A program made the position numbers and the translations under genes. Shown piece by piece: positions 27,350-38,674 of a stretch of DNA of 64,000 nt. How positions within the stretch are numbered: position 1 is the first letter of the stretch; every line of letters begins with the position of its first letter. The DNA lies in contig NZ_SMNT01000010.1 of the NCBI RefSeq assembly GCF_004348265.1, positions 1 to 64,000 of the forward strand, read 5' to 3'. This DNA comes from Methylobacterium segetis (GTDB taxonomy: Bacteria; Pseudomonadota; Alphaproteobacteria; Rhizobiales; Beijerinckiaceae). The notes under the pieces were generated by a model. It was not told the origin of the DNA, did not search any database, and saw only the letters and a list, made by a program, of their open reading frames with translations.

Positions 27350-27814
27350 TCAGACGCTCGTCGTGCCGTTCGGCCCCTGCGACCGGCGCTTGGCCATGAA
27401 GGCGTCGAACTGCTCGCGGTCCTTCGCCCGCTTCAGCTCCTCGACGAACTCGGCGAAGGCCCGGCTCTCCTCTTGGAGGGCGCGGCGCTGCGCGTCGAGC
27501 CGGTCGAGCTCGGCCTTGCGGTACTCGTCGAAGGCGAGGTTGCCGGTGCTGCCGTTCGCCGCCTCGAAAGCGCGGGCGAAGCGGGAGGCGGGGCGCGGGC
27601 CGCCGTTCCAGGAGGAGACGCCGCGGGTGGCGAGGTCACGCATCTCGGTGAGCGCCGGGTAGCCCGCGAGCTTCCAGGCGATGTAGGCGACCGCGAGCGG
27701 CCACCAGTAGATGAAGCTCACGACGATCGCACCGATCTCGATCGATCGGCGCGGGAAGGGGCCGCTGCGGCACACCTTGCCGCTCGACCAGGAGGAAGTG
27801 GAGGAGAAGCTCAC
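27350..27814 (-). CDS. DUF2852 membrane protein
   Basis: A 154-residue protein starting at GTG 27814. It has one hydrophobic helix at about 27-48 (IGAIVVSFIYWWPLAVAYIAWK), then SSWNGGPRPASRFARAFEAANGSTGNLAFDEYR, trimmed here as the hallmark of DUF2852, and a charged helical C-terminus (EFVEELKRAKDREQFDAFMA). The family is confined to alphaproteobacteria and has no known role. A 7+7 palindrome lies 21 bases before the start. Confidence 0.85.
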   Translation of the reverse strand: MSFSSTSSWSSGKVCRSGPFPRRSIEIGAIVVSFIYWWPLAVAYIAWKLAGYPALTEMRDLATRGVSSWNGGPRPASRFARAFEAANGSTGNLAFDEYRKAELDRLDAQRRALQEESRAFAEFVEELKRAKDREQFDAFMAKRRSQGPNGTTSV

Positions 27815-27834
27815 GGTTCACGGCTCCGATGTTA

Positions 27835-27853
27835 ATGTGAACCACATTCACAT
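27835..27853. promoter_or_regulatory. Operator-like inverted repeat before the DUF2852 gene
   Basis: ATGTGAA (27835-27841) and TTCACAT (27847-27853) are perfect inverted arms with a five-base spacer. It sits 21 bases upstream of the DUF2852 start and just past the 3' end of a TetR regulator gene, a position that would suit a repressor site. Confidence 0.5.
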
Positions 27854-27932
27854 GCAGGCGAGGCCGCGGGCTTTCAAGGGTAGCCGCCTCCTGTTTTCGC
27901 GGCGCGTCCGGATGCCGCGCAGGGCGGGCGCG

Positions 27933-28559
27933 TCAGGAGGGGTTCGCGGCCTTCGCGCCGTGCACGAGGGCGAGCACGCCGGCCCGCAGCAATTCGTACT
28001 TGTCGGGCACGCCCGGCCCCTTCGGGAGCTGGCCCGCCGCCGAGAGGGTTGCGAGCCCGTGCGAGAGCGCCCAGACCTCGAGGGCGATGAAGCGCGGATC
28101 CACCCCGCCGAAGCCTTCCGGGAAGGTCGATTGCAGGGCCTCGACGAGGAGGTCGAACGGGCTCGGCCGGCCCGGCTGCGGGGGGCCGAGCTGGACGCTG
28201 CGCGTCTCGAAGATCGCTGCGTAGTAGCCGGGCTCCTCCTCCGCGAAGGCGAGATAGGCCTCGCCCATGCGGGTGAAGCGCTCCAGCGGCGTGCCGCGGG
28301 AGGTGAGCGCCCGGGCGAGGCGCTCGGCGAGGTCCGTGAAGCCGCGGCCGGCTACCTCTTCGAGCAGGGCCTCGCGCCCGCGGAAATGGCGGTAGAGCGC
28401 GGCCGGCGTCACCCCGACGAGGCGGGCTGCGTCGACCAGCGTGAAGCCGCCGACGCCGCGCTCGGCGATGAAGCGGCGGGCGGCCTCGATCAGGGCTTCC
28501 TTCAGGTTGCCGTGATGGTAGCTGCGCCGGTCGCCCGGTCCCTCGCGCCACGGTCGCAC
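27933..28559 (-). CDS. TetR-family transcriptional regulator
   Basis: A 208-residue protein with the N-terminal TetR helix-turn-helix (GGFTLVDAARLVGVTPAALY, then RHFRGREALLEEV) preceded by RRSYHHGNLKEALIEAA. The C-terminal ligand domain is of the TetR_C type with WALSHGLATL. The GTG at 28559 has a strong site GAGGAG seven bases upstream; the ATG 60 bases further up lacks one. It is divergent from the small gene at 28775. The ligand is not predictable. Its target may be its own region or the palindrome before the DUF2852 gene. Confidence 0.88.
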   Translation of the reverse strand: MRPWREGPGDRRSYHHGNLKEALIEAARRFIAERGVGGFTLVDAARLVGVTPAALYRHFRGREALLEEVAGRGFTDLAERLARALTSRGTPLERFTRMGEAYLAFAEEEPGYYAAIFETRSVQLGPPQPGRPSPFDLLVEALQSTFPEGFGGVDPRFIALEVWALSHGLATLSAAGQLPKGPGVPDKYELLRAGVLALVHGAKAANPS

Positions 28560-28661
28560 AGAACTCTCCTCACACGCATCCGCCCATCCGCATACGGGCG
28601 AGCGGCCGCATGGTTTCAATCGCGGAGGCCTTCCCTATCACGGGACCGGCCGTTTTCGACC

Positions 28662-28675
28662 TGCAACGTGCAACA
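28662..28675. promoter_or_regulatory. Direct repeat in the TetR/28775 divergent region
   Basis: TGCAACG followed directly by TGCAACA, about 100 bases from both starts. A possible regulator-binding site; nothing further supports it. Confidence 0.3.
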
Positions 28676-28774
28676 GTAGACAGGAGTCTGGCTCCGCGGG
28701 CGCCTTGAGGCGGCCGCCGCCCGCCTGTAACGCTGGCGCGATGCGCGATCCCGACGCCTTCGCGGCCTGACACG

Positions 28775-29077
28775 ATGGCCTTCATCAGCCTGAAAGCCTG
28801 GAAGGCGCGCTCGGCCGAGCAGGCCGCCCAGTCGGCCCGCCTGAAATCCGAGATCGCGGCGGCCCTCGCGCTTGGCCCGGAGGACGCCCTCACGGTCAAC
28901 GCGATCGCCTGCCCCGACCCGGGCTGCCCCGACATCGAGACGGTGGTCCTCGTGATGCGCGCGCGCGAGCCGACCCGCGCCTTCCGCATCCGCCGCCCCC
29001 TGGAGGCGGTGGAGGCCGCCGACATCGAGACGATGGCGGAGGAGGAGCGCGGGCGGCGGGCAGCCGGCACGGCGTGA
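28775..29077 (+). CDS. Conserved small protein of unknown function
   Basis: A 100-residue soluble protein: helical N-terminus ISLKAWKARSAEQAAQS, then VNAIACPDPGCPDIETVVLV with two Cys in a CPDPGCPD turn, then ERGRR-type basic tail. Proteins with this Cys-Pro-Asp-Pro-Gly-Cys-Pro motif are seen in alphaproteobacteria, unnamed. The two Cys could bind a metal or be redox-active. Divergent from the TetR gene; two extragenic palindromes follow. Confidence 0.65.
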   Translation: MAFISLKAWKARSAEQAAQSARLKSEIAAALALGPEDALTVNAIACPDPGCPDIETVVLVMRAREPTRAFRIRRPLEAVEAADIETMAEEERGRRAAGTA

Positions 29078-29141
29078 TCGCGGGCCGGATCGCACGTCCG
29101 GACGGGTCGCACCCCTCACCCGGTCGTCTCGCGCCAACTCG

Positions 29142-29163
29142 ACCTCTCCCGAACGGGAGAGGT
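29142..29163. repeat. Extragenic palindrome, copy 3
   Basis: Arms ACCTCTCCCG and CGGGAGAGGT around AA. It is preceded by CCCCTCACCC (29112-29121), the complement of the GGGTGAGGG that accompanies the copies near 58.7 kb. Lies between the small conserved gene and deoB. Confidence 0.85.
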
Positions 29164-29209
29164 GGGGCGTCGGCCCCTCCACACGACCCTGAACCGATCA
29201 GCCGCGGGT

Positions 29210-29233
29210 CCCCTCTTCCATTCGGGAGAGGGG
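29210..29233. repeat. Extragenic palindrome, copy 4 (one degenerate arm)
   Basis: Arms CCCCTCTTCCA and CGGGAGAGGGG around TT, with two mismatched pairs. It lies 17 bases beyond the deoB stop and 46 bases from copy 3. Confidence 0.75.
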
Positions 29234-29249
29234 CCTGCCGCTCCACTCG

Positions 29250-30470
29250 CTACAGCCACGAGATCCCGTGCTCCGGCGCCCGGACCCGGAGATGCGCCGC
29301 GACCGTCGCGCCGATATCGGCAAAGCTTGCCCGCGCCCCGAGGTCGCGCGCCGCAACGCCCGGCCCGAAGGCGAGGATCGGCACCTGCTCGCGGGTGTGC
29401 TCGGTCCCGGTCCAGGTCGGGTCGTTGCCGTGGTCGGCGGTGACGATGCAGAGATCGCCCGCGCCGAGCGCCGCCTCGATCTCCGGCACCCGCGCGTCGA
29501 AGGCTTCGAGTTCGGCGGCATAGCCCGGCAGGTCGCGGCGGTGGCCGTATTCGGTGTCGAAATCGACGAGATTGACGAAGACGAGGCCGCCATCGGGCAG
29601 GTCGCGGAGGGCGTCGAGCGCCGCTGTCAGGCAAGCGGCGTTGCTGCCGGGCTTGATCTCGCGGCCGGTGCCGCGATGGGCGAAGATGTCGCCGATCTTG
29701 CCGACGCTCACCACGGCGCGCCCCGCATCGGCGAGGATGTCGAGGAGCGTCGGGGCCGGCGGCGTCACCGCGAAATCCTTGCGGTTGCCGGTGCGCCGAA
29801 AGCCCGCCTCCGCCGTGCCGACGAAGGGCCGGGCGATGACGCGCCCGACGCGGTAGGCATCGCAGAGGTCGCGGGCGATGCGGCAGAGATCGTAGAGGCG
29901 CTCCAAGCCGAACGCCTCCTCGTGGGCGGCGATCTGGACCACGCTGTCGGCGGAGGTGTAGCAGATCGGCTTGCCGGTGCGGACATGCTCCGCCCCGCAA
30001 TCGTCGATGATCGCGATGCCCGAGGCGTGGCGGTCGCCGAGGATGCCGGGCAGGTTGCCGGCCTCGATCAGCGCCCGCGTCAGCTCGGCGGGAAAGGCGG
30101 GACGCGTGTCGGGGAAGTGGCCCCAATCCTCCAGCATCGGCAGGCCGACGATCTCCCAGTGGCCGGACGGCGTATCCTTGCCGGCCGCCGTCTCGGCGGC
30201 GTGGCCGTGCGCGCCCCGGACCGGCCCCTGCGGCTCCAGGCCCGGCGGCACGCGGCCCGTGGCGCCCTGCGCGGCGAGGCCGAGGCCGAGCGCCGTCAGG
30301 TTCGGCAGGCGCAACGGCCCGGCGCGCAGGCCCGGACGGTCGCCGCGCCCGGCCGCGCAGCCCTCCGCGATGTGGCCGACCGTGTCCGCCCCCGCATCGC
30401 CGTAGCGCGCGCCGTCCGGCGCTCCGCCGATGCCGACGGAATCGAGCACGATGAGCAGGGTGCGGGGCAT
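29250..30470 (-). CDS. deoB: Phosphopentomutase
   Basis: Interconverts (deoxy)ribose 1- and 5-phosphate in nucleoside salvage; a member of the alkaline phosphatase superfamily with two Mn ions. The 406-residue protein has [12 protein letters not shown] at the N-terminus, [10 protein letters not shown] (the catalytic Thr region), [15 protein letters not shown] and the metal site TADHGNDPT. Length matches the family. The start is the ATG at 30470; the frame stays open upstream into yejF. It begins 11 bases after the yejF stop, so the two may be co-transcribed. Confidence 0.95.
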   Translation of the reverse strand: MPRTLLIVLDSVGIGGAPDGARYGDAGADTVGHIAEGCAAGRGDRPGLRAGPLRLPNLTALGLGLAAQGATGRVPPGLEPQGPVRGAHGHAAETAAGKDTPSGHWEIVGLPMLEDWGHFPDTRPAFPAELTRALIEAGNLPGILGDRHASGIAIIDDCGAEHVRTGKPICYTSADSVVQIAAHEEAFGLERLYDLCRIARDLCDAYRVGRVIARPFVGTAEAGFRRTGNRKDFAVTPPAPTLLDILADAGRAVVSVGKIGDIFAHRGTGREIKPGSNAACLTAALDALRDLPDGGLVFVNLVDFDTEYGHRRDLPGYAAELEAFDARVPEIEAALGAGDLCIVTADHGNDPTWTGTEHTREQVPILAFGPGVAARDLGARASFADIGATVAAHLRVRAPEHGISWL

Positions 30471-30481
30471 CGGCGCGGGGC

Positions 30482-32110
<1,629 letters not shown>

Positions 32111-32232
32111 CGAGATCCCGGCGGGCGGACACGGCGTGTGCCGTCCTTATAGCGCGGGCGGCGCCGAGGGCGAACGGCTGCGCCGGGGCGCGGGGACGCG
32201 GGGTCCCCCTCATCCTCCGCGAGGCCGCCGCC

Positions 32233-35200
32233 TCACCACGTCACGCGCAGGCCCGCATGCCCCTGGTTGCTCGCGGCCCGGGCGCGGTACTCCCCGCGAT
32301 AGCCCACGAAGAGGCTGACCCTGTCCGAGGACCACAGGCTCATCGTCGTCTCGACGAGCAGCCCGTCGCGCCCGGCGCGGGCATCGCGGGCGCGGAACGG
32401 CTGGTCGAGCAGGAAGGCCGTGGCGAAGGGCGCCGCCTGGACGAGGTCGTGCGTCCAGCCGAGGCAGATGTCCGGCCGCAGGCGCGCCCAGCTTTCCGGC
32501 AGCGCGTCGAGGCCGAGGGCGAGGCCGACGAGGCTGGTGGCGCGACCGAAGGTCTGGCCGGCGAAGGCGAGGCCGAAGCCCCCGGTCTCGGCGAAGCCCG
32601 CCCTGTGCAGATCGTTGTAGGAGAGGCCCGCGAGCGGCTTGACCCCGAGAAGCCCGGCCTGCGTCGGGACGAGGAGCCGGTAGCCCGCCTCCACCGAGGC
32701 GAGGGCGCCGAGCCCCTCCGTGCGCCCGCGCGCCGTGAGCGTCGCGCCGAAGGGCTGGAGGCTGCGGCGCGCGTCGAGATCCGCGTAGGCACCGCCGGCG
32801 CTCGCGTCGAGCTCGAAGCCGCCCCGCTGGACGCCGAGATAGGCCGCGCTGAGATAGGTGTCGGCCGTGCCGCCGACGCCCGGCGCCGAGACGCCGGAGC
32901 GGGCGTAGCCGAAGGCCGCGCCGACGAGGAGGTCCGCGTCGACGGCGCGGTCGGCGCCGAGCATGACGCCGCCGCCCTGCGCCCGCAGGCCCGGCCCCGC
33001 CGCGTCGGCGCCGATCCTCAGGGCGTTGCCGAAGCCGAGCCCCCAGACGCCGGAGCCCGCGGCCGGCGCACCGGGCAAGCCCCCGTCGAGGGCGGAGAAG
33101 CGCGTGGGCAGGGTCGCGGTCGGCGACAGGTAGAGGCCGCCCGTGCCGAGGCCGGTCGCGGCGGTGGCGAGGCTCGGGGCGAAGCCGCCCTGCACGGAGG
33201 CGGTGCCGGAGCGGAGCGAGGCCAGGCGCTGGCCGACGAGGCCCGTCAGGCGGCGTGCATCCTCGACGGCGGCCTGGGCGACGGCGCCGCTGCCGGCGCC
33301 CGAGAGCGCATCGAAGACCCGCGGCAGATCGGCCGCGGCCCGGCCGAAAAGCGGGTCGAACAGGGCGAGGGCGCGCTCGCTCATCGCGTCGCCGGGGGCG
33401 CCGCGGGCACGGTCGAGGGCCGCGCCGACGGCGCGCTGGCGCGCGCTCAGCGGCACGCCGTTCGCCTCCAGGCGGCCGTAGGCGGCGGGAGTGACCGCGC
33501 CGAGGATGGCGTCCGGCCGGTAGAGGAGATCGATCCGCGAGGCGGCGGGCAGGCCCGTGGCGCCGGTCTCGGACGTCACCTCGACGCTCGCGAAGCGTCC
33601 GAGGATCCGGGCGCCCCCCTCGACCATGACGACCGGGAACCGGGTGCCGATGGGCGCGACGACGCTCCCGGCCGGGATGCCGAACATGTCGAACACGAGC
33701 CGCCCGGCGGCGGTGAAGGCGTGGCCCGCGCCCGAGACCACCGCGACGCTGTAGCCGAGGCCGGCCTCGGCCGCGTCGGCCCCGTCGACGATGGCCTGGA
33801 AGGTCGCGCCGGGATCGAGCGTCAGGTTTCCGTGGACCACGAGGTCGCCGGAATTGCCGGAGCCGGGGCTCAGGAGACCCTTCACCTCGACGGTGCCGAA
33901 GATGTCGCCCTCGCCGCTGAGGGCGGCATCGCGGGCGATGGTCAGGCGCGGCGTCGTCAGGGTCCCATCGACCTCGATGTCGACGTTCTGCGCCCGCAGG
34001 GCACCCCGCAGGGTGGTGCGGCCGGCCACCTCGACCTTGCTGCCGGTGCCCTCCGCGCTGCCCGCCCCCGTGACCGTGATCTCGCCCTTCGCGGCGACGG
34101 GGGCGGACCAGTAGCGCGCCTCGCCCGGGCCGAGCGTCACGAGGGTCTGGTCGGCCTCCGGGTCGATCTGCGCCTTGCTCAATGCGAGGTCGAGGCGCAC
34201 GAGGCCGCGCCCGTAGATCTCGTCGGTGCCCCGGGCGCCGAGATCCTGCGCCGTGCCGAAGAGCAGCCGCACGATGTCGAGGGAGGAGTAGGTCGGGAAG
34301 GCCTGGAAGAGGACGGCGAGCACGCCGGACACGTGCGGCGCCGCCATCGAGGTGCCGGCGGTGTAGTGGTAGACCGCCTCGGCGTTCGGACCGACGACGT
34401 CCGTCCTCACGGAGCGCGGATAGGTCGAGAGGATGCCCTCCGCGCCGCTGCTGTTGCCGCCGCCGGGCGCGGAGACGCACCAGCGGGCGGAGACGCCGCA
34501 GCGGTTCGAGCTCGGCGCGATCGTGAGGTCGGCGCCGACATTGGCCACCGCCACGATGCTGCCGGGCAGCCGCCCCAGGGCGGAGAAGTCGTAGGAGCGG
34601 CCGCCATCGTCGTAGACGCCGCGGCTCCGGTTCTCCGGGCGGATATAGGGGAAGAGCGCGACGCCGGTCGGGTTTCCGGCGGTGGCGGGCGCATTCGTGG
34701 CGTCGTTGCCATTGGCGTAGACGAGGATCTTGCCGGCCGCGAGCGCCTTCGAGGCCGCCTCGTATTCCCGGCCGAGATCGCCCGTCCGCCAGATCCGGGC
34801 CCCCGCCGCGATCGTCGGCCCGTAGCTCCCGTTGATCACCCGGACGTCGGCGAGACCCGCGGCATAATCGAGGGCGCGATCGGAATCGAAGGCGCCCTCC
34901 CTCTCGGCGCCGATGCCCTTCAGGACGACGAGGTTCACGTCCGGGGCCACGCCCATCATGCCGCCGCCGTCCCGGGCCGCGCCGATCGTGCCGGCGACGT
35001 GGGTGCCGTGCCCGTCGACGTCGATGATCGCGAGCGTGGGGTCCTGGTCCCGCGGGAAGGCCCGGCTGCGGGCGTCGATCCGTCCCGCGAATTCCGGGTG
35101 GGTGCTGGCGAAGCCCTCCGCCGGGTTCCCCGTGCGGAACGTGGCGTCGATGCCGGAATCGATCACCGCCACGGTGACGCCCTGCCCCGTCAGCCCGCCG

Positions 35201-35508
35201 GCAACCGGCGCGCCGTCCGGACGGGCCGTCGCGTTGAGCGCGGCGGCCTGCCCGACCGCCCGGTTGCCCCAGTTCGCGTTGAACTCCAGCACCGTGCCCT
35301 GGGGCGTGCCCGCCGCGAGCGTCGGCTGCCGGAAGGCGAAGCCGTAGGGATCCTGCTCCGTCGCAGGCGGCGTCCGGGGCTGAAAATAGGGGAAGGTGGT
35401 CAGGTCCGGCGCCGTCTGCGCTCGGGCCGGATCGGCACCCGCGAGCGCGGTCGAGACGAAGAGCGCGGCCCGCACGCGACGGGACGATGAAGCGCGGCCT
35501 GCGAGCAT
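32233..35508 (-). CDS. Subtilisin-family (S8) serine protease autotransporter
   Basis: A 1091-residue type Va autotransporter. Signal peptide about 1-30 (cleavage after ARA). The peptidase S8 domain has Asp117 (AVIDSGID), His167 (DGHGTHVAG) and Ser387 (AGTSMAAPH). A passenger stalk (about 470-760) contains the autotransporter-associated repeat ([30 protein letters not shown]). The last 280 residues form the beta-barrel, ending in Trp. All three catalytic residues are present, so it should be active at the surface or be released. The ATG at 35508 follows GGGGGA; the ATG at 35535 is an alternative. It may process adhesins or feed on host or plant protein. Confidence 0.93.
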   Translation of the reverse strand: MLAGRASSSRRVRAALFVSTALAGADPARAQTAPDLTTFPYFQPRTPPATEQDPYGFAFRQPTLAAGTPQGTVLEFNANWGNRAVGQAAALNATARPDGAPVAGGLTGQGVTVAVIDSGIDATFRTGNPAEGFASTHPEFAGRIDARSRAFPRDQDPTLAIIDVDGHGTHVAGTIGAARDGGGMMGVAPDVNLVVLKGIGAEREGAFDSDRALDYAAGLADVRVINGSYGPTIAAGARIWRTGDLGREYEAASKALAAGKILVYANGNDATNAPATAGNPTGVALFPYIRPENRSRGVYDDGGRSYDFSALGRLPGSIVAVANVGADLTIAPSSNRCGVSARWCVSAPGGGNSSGAEGILSTYPRSVRTDVVGPNAEAVYHYTAGTSMAAPHVSGVLAVLFQAFPTYSSLDIVRLLFGTAQDLGARGTDEIYGRGLVRLDLALSKAQIDPEADQTLVTLGPGEARYWSAPVAAKGEITVTGAGSAEGTGSKVEVAGRTTLRGALRAQNVDIEVDGTLTTPRLTIARDAALSGEGDIFGTVEVKGLLSPGSGNSGDLVVHGNLTLDPGATFQAIVDGADAAEAGLGYSVAVVSGAGHAFTAAGRLVFDMFGIPAGSVVAPIGTRFPVVMVEGGARILGRFASVEVTSETGATGLPAASRIDLLYRPDAILGAVTPAAYGRLEANGVPLSARQRAVGAALDRARGAPGDAMSERALALFDPLFGRAAADLPRVFDALSGAGSGAVAQAAVEDARRLTGLVGQRLASLRSGTASVQGGFAPSLATAATGLGTGGLYLSPTATLPTRFSALDGGLPGAPAAGSGVWGLGFGNALRIGADAAGPGLRAQGGGVMLGADRAVDADLLVGAAFGYARSGVSAPGVGGTADTYLSAAYLGVQRGGFELDASAGGAYADLDARRSLQPFGATLTARGRTEGLGALASVEAGYRLLVPTQAGLLGVKPLAGLSYNDLHRAGFAETGGFGLAFAGQTFGRATSLVGLALGLDALPESWARLRPDICLGWTHDLVQAAPFATAFLLDQPFRARDARAGRDGLLVETTMSLWSSDRVSLFVGYRGEYRARAASNQGHAGLRVTW

Positions 35509-35867
35509 GCGGATTCCCCCAGGGGATGCGCGCATGCGCCGAGCGTATCCGGCGGCCGAAGCCCCCCGCCTCGCCTGCCGCGCCGTGCTCCCCGCCGCGA
35601 GCCTAGACGGGGCGCCTCAATCGACGAGAGCGCAAAAGCAACACCGATTGAAATTTAGACTTTACGAAGGCAGATATCGACAGGTGATCGCTCCTTGACC
35701 CGACAGTACAACTTGCGATTTGAAAGTGAGATCTTCTTGCAATCCCACGACATCTGGCGCGCGGCGGCGGCCGGCCTCCGCCTGAGCCGGCGCGGCCAAA
35801 TCCCTCCCGGCAGACCGGACGCCGCTTGCGCATTGAACGAGAGGCCGGGGGCTCTAGAACCCGCCGG
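35509..35867. other. Divergent intergenic region, locally AT-rich
   Basis: About 360 bases between the autotransporter and the transglycosylase. The part from about 35630 to 35750 is notably richer in A and T than its surroundings. It contains promoter-like hexamers on the plus strand, TTGAAA at 35648 and TTGACC at 35695 (followed 17 bases later by ATTTGA). No gene, tRNA or clear terminator is seen. Confidence 0.5.
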
Positions 35868-36881
35868 GTGATTCCCTCAGCCAAGATCCCGGCGGCCGCG
35901 GCCTGCCTCCTCGTCCTCGCCGCGCCCGCGCAGGCCCTTCCCACGGAGGGCGCCACCGAGACCGTCGAGCAGGCGCTCTGCCGCCTGATCGAGGGTTCGG
36001 CCCGCACCCACCGCCTGCCCGTGCCCTTCCTGACCCGGCTGATCTGGCGGGAGAGCAGCTTCCGGGTCGGCGTCGTGAGCCCGGCGGGCGCGCAGGGCGT
36101 GGCCCAGTTCATGCCGGGCACCGCCCGCGAGCGCGGCCTCCTCGACCCGTTCGACCCGGAGCAGGCGATCCCGCACGCCGCGCATCTCCTGGCCGACCAC
36201 CGGCGCCAGTTCGGCAATCTCGGGCTCGCGGCCGCGGCCGATAACGGCGGCCCGACACGCGTCGCGAACTGGCTCGCGGGCTCGGGCGGCCTGCCCGCCG
36301 AGACGCGCTCCTACGTCTACGCCATCACGGGGCGCCCCGCCGAGGATTGGCGCCCGGGCGCGGGCAGCGTCGAACTGGGGGCGCCGGAGGGGGGCCAAGC
36401 GGCGCAGCCTGACAAGAAGCCGGCGCAGCCCGACAAGACGCCGGCGCAGCCCGACGCGAACGCGGGGCCGCCCGGGGCGGGTCCGCCGGGGGGCGCAGGG
36501 AGGACGAGCAACAACGAGCGGAACGCGGTGGCCATCGAGGGCCCCCAGACCTGCCTGCAGGTGACGGCAGCGCTCCGCATCCCGTCGCGCGGCGACCGCT
36601 TCGCCCTCGGCCTGAACGAGGGGCCGGCCGCGCCCTGGGGCATCCAGCTCGCGGGCAATTTCTCGAAGTCGCTCGCCCTGCAGAGCTTCTCGCGGGCACG
36701 CAACCTCTACGCGAGCGTGATCGGCGAGGTCCGACCGATGATCATCGGCACCCGCCTGCGCAACCGGGGCACCCGCGCCTTCTACCGCATCCGCATCCCG
36801 GCCCAGAGCCGGCAGGCCGCCGACACGCTTTGCGGCAAGATCCGCACCGTGGGCGGCGCCTGCATCGTCCTGAAGACCTGA
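35868..36881 (+). CDS. Lytic transglycosylase with C-terminal SPOR domain
   Basis: A 337-residue exported protein that should cleave peptidoglycan at the MurNAc-GlcNAc bond. Signal peptide about 1-23 (AAPAQA). The SLT domain begins near residue 45, with catalytic Glu62 in IWRESSFR and GAQGVAQFMPGTA. A Pro/Gln/Lys linker with three repeats (AQPDKKP type) leads to a SPOR domain (about 245-337) that binds denuded glycan strands, often at the division site. The GTG at 35868 starts the signal peptide; a TTG at 35826 is less likely. Confidence 0.88.
   Translation: MIPSAKIPAAAACLLVLAAPAQALPTEGATETVEQALCRLIEGSARTHRLPVPFLTRLIWRESSFRVGVVSPAGAQGVAQFMPGTARERGLLDPFDPEQAIPHAAHLLADHRRQFGNLGLAAAADNGGPTRVANWLAGSGGLPAETRSYVYAITGRPAEDWRPGAGSVELGAPEGGQAAQPDKKPAQPDKTPAQPDANAGPPGAGPPGGAGRTSNNERNAVAIEGPQTCLQVTAALRIPSRGDRFALGLNEGPAAPWGIQLAGNFSKSLALQSFSRARNLYASVIGEVRPMIIGTRLRNRGTRAFYRIRIPAQSRQAADTLCGKIRTVGGACIVLKT
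36402..36464 (+). repeat. Three 21-base tandem repeats in the linker of the SLT-SPOR gene
   Basis: Units at 36402-36422, 36423-36443 and 36444-36464, each coding A-Q-P-D-x-x-P/A. Units 1 and 2 differ by two bases. The unit length keeps the reading frame, so copy-number change would only alter linker length. Confidence 0.8.
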
Positions 36882-36989
36882 CCGCACCACCCGAAGGCCC
36901 GGCCGGAATCCGTCCGAAACCATACCTTGGCCATGAATCCGCCCCGACCGGCGTGCGATCACGCGGCTCGGCGCGAACCAGAGAGACGC

Positions 36990-37898
36990 ATGCTCAGAGC
37001 CATCACCGCATTCGCCGGTCTCGTCTGCCTCGCCCTCACGGCGCTCGGGATGGGCGGCTGCTCGCCGCTCGCCCTGTTCGATGCGCTCGGGCCGCGGGAC
37101 CACGGCGGACGGCAGGCCCTGAGGAACCAGCCCTTCGGCGAGAACCCGCGCCGCCGCCTCGACGTGTTCGTGCCGGTCGACGCGCGGGCGCAGGCGCCGG
37201 TCCTCGTGTTCTTCTACGGCGGCTCCTGGCAGAGCGGCTCGAAGGAGGATTACGCCTTCGTCGGCCATGCGCTCGCCGCACAGGGCTTCGTCACCGTCCT
37301 GCCCGATTACCGCCTCTACCCGGAGGTGACCTTCCCCGGCTTCCTCGAGGACGGGGCGGCGGCGGTGGCCTGGGTGCGCGACAACATCGCGGCCTACGGG
37401 GGCGACCCGCGCCGGATCGTGCTCGCGGGGCACTCGGCCGGGGCCTACAACGCGGTGATGCTCGGGCTCGACCCGCGCTACCTGCGGTCGGCGGGCGTCG
37501 ACCCCAAGGTGATCCGCGCGGTCGCGGGCCTGTCGGGTCCCTACGACTTCCTACCCTTCGACCACGACACCTCGAAGCGCGTCTTCGGTCAGGCGGCCGA
37601 CCCGACCCTCACCCAACCCGTCACCTTCGCCGGCCCGCACTCACCGCCGACCTTCCTGGCGACCGGCGAGGCCGACACCGTCGTGCGCCCGCGCAACACG
37701 CAGAGCCTCGCGGCCAAGCTCCGCGCGGCCCGCGTGCCGGTGCAGGAGCGGATCTATCCGGGGCTCGACCACAGCGACACGCTGCTCGCCCTCTCCGTGA
37801 CCTTCCGCTCGAAGGCGCCGGAACTCGCCGAGATGGCGGCCTTCCTCAAGGCGCAGGCGGCCTCCCGCCAGCAGATGACGGTGGGCGTCCGGTACTGA
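36990..37898 (+). CDS. Alpha/beta hydrolase (carboxylesterase-type), exported or lipoprotein
   Basis: A 302-residue hydrolase. The N-terminus has a hydrophobic signal (ITAFAGLVCLALTALGMGGC) whose Cys could be lipidated, though the lipobox is weak. The oxyanion region is FFYGGSWQSG, the nucleophile elbow GHSAGAYNA, the acid Asp in ATGEADTVV and the His in PGLDHSDTL. This is the esterase/lipase group related to the kynurenine formamidase and hormone-sensitive lipase branches; substrate unknown. It converges on the Crp-type gene. Confidence 0.82.
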   Translation: MLRAITAFAGLVCLALTALGMGGCSPLALFDALGPRDHGGRQALRNQPFGENPRRRLDVFVPVDARAQAPVLVFFYGGSWQSGSKEDYAFVGHALAAQGFVTVLPDYRLYPEVTFPGFLEDGAAAVAWVRDNIAAYGGDPRRIVLAGHSAGAYNAVMLGLDPRYLRSAGVDPKVIRAVAGLSGPYDFLPFDHDTSKRVFGQAADPTLTQPVTFAGPHSPPTFLATGEADTVVRPRNTQSLAAKLRAARVPVQERIYPGLDHSDTLLALSVTFRSKAPELAEMAAFLKAQAASRQQMTVGVRY

Positions 37899-37915
37899 GC
37901 CGCCCCGCCGGCCGC

Positions 37916-38674
37916 TCAGGCCTGGAGCAGGTCGGTCCCGTTGGCGTCGAGGTGGCGGCCCTCGCGGTCGAGATGCAGGTAGTTCGCGCTGAACAGGGAC
38001 ACGCGCTGCAGCGCCTCGAGATCGGGAATCGTCAGCTGCCGGCCCTTGAGGACGATGAGCCCGTTGCCGCGCAATTCCTGCAGCACGCGGTTGACGTGCA
38101 CGTTCGACAGGCCCGTCGCGTCGCCGAGATCGACCTGGGTGACCGGCAGGAGGCAGCTGTCCCCCTCGGTCAGCCCGACCGCGCGCAGGCGGATGAACAG
38201 CTCGCACAAGAGGTGCCCGACCCGCTCCAGCCCGGTGCGCTGGCCGAGATTGACCGTCCATTCCCGCTGCACGGCGACCGTGACCAGCATCTCCCACCAG
38301 AGCGCCTGGGTGATCCGGGGATGCCGCTCGGTCAGGTCGAGGAGTTGCTCGCGCGCGATCTCCGCGAAGCGGACCTGGGTGATGGTGCTGATCGAGTGGT
38401 CCATCTCGCGCAGGACGAAGATGTGCGGGTCGCAGAGGTCGCCGGGCAGGAAGAACGAGATGATCTGCCGGCGCCCGTCCTCCAGCGTCTTGTAGCGGCA
38501 GGCCCAGCCGTCGAGCATCAGGTTGACGTGCTCGGGCGGGTCACCCTCGTGAATGATGTCCTGGTGGGGCCTGAGGCAGCGAACACGCTGGCTGGCGATG
38601 TCCCAGGCCGCGCGCCGGTCCGCGGCGGACAGGCGCGTGAACTGCTCCAGCTTGCGGATGAAGTGCTGCGGCAT
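37916..38674 (-). CDS. Crp/Fnr-family transcriptional regulator
   Basis: A 252-residue regulator with an N-terminal cyclic-nucleotide-binding-like domain (about 25-125: IIHEGDPPEHVNLMLDGWAC, SFFLPGDLCDP) and a C-terminal Crp-type winged helix (about 160-230: VTQVDLGDATGLSNVHVNRV). No Fnr-type Cys cluster is present, so oxygen sensing through an Fe-S centre is unlikely. Such proteins are numerous in Methylobacterium-like and Bradyrhizobium-like genomes. The ATG at 38674 was preferred to an upstream start at 38734. It diverges from the DUF6894 gene. Confidence 0.88.
   Translation of the reverse strand: MPQHFIRKLEQFTRLSAADRRAAWDIASQRVRCLRPHQDIIHEGDPPEHVNLMLDGWACRYKTLEDGRRQIISFFLPGDLCDPHIFVLREMDHSISTITQVRFAEIAREQLLDLTERHPRITQALWWEMLVTVAVQREWTVNLGQRTGLERVGHLLCELFIRLRAVGLTEGDSCLLPVTQVDLGDATGLSNVHVNRVLQELRGNGLIVLKGRQLTIPDLEALQRVSLFSANYLHLDREGRHLDANGTDLLQA

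Noticed and set aside
32257-35490. Open frame of over 1000 codons on the plus strand opposite the autotransporter
   Set aside because: It mirrors a GC-rich gene with clear motifs. Its product is Arg/Ala/Gly/Asp-rich with no recognisable domain, as expected from the third-position GC bias of the real gene.
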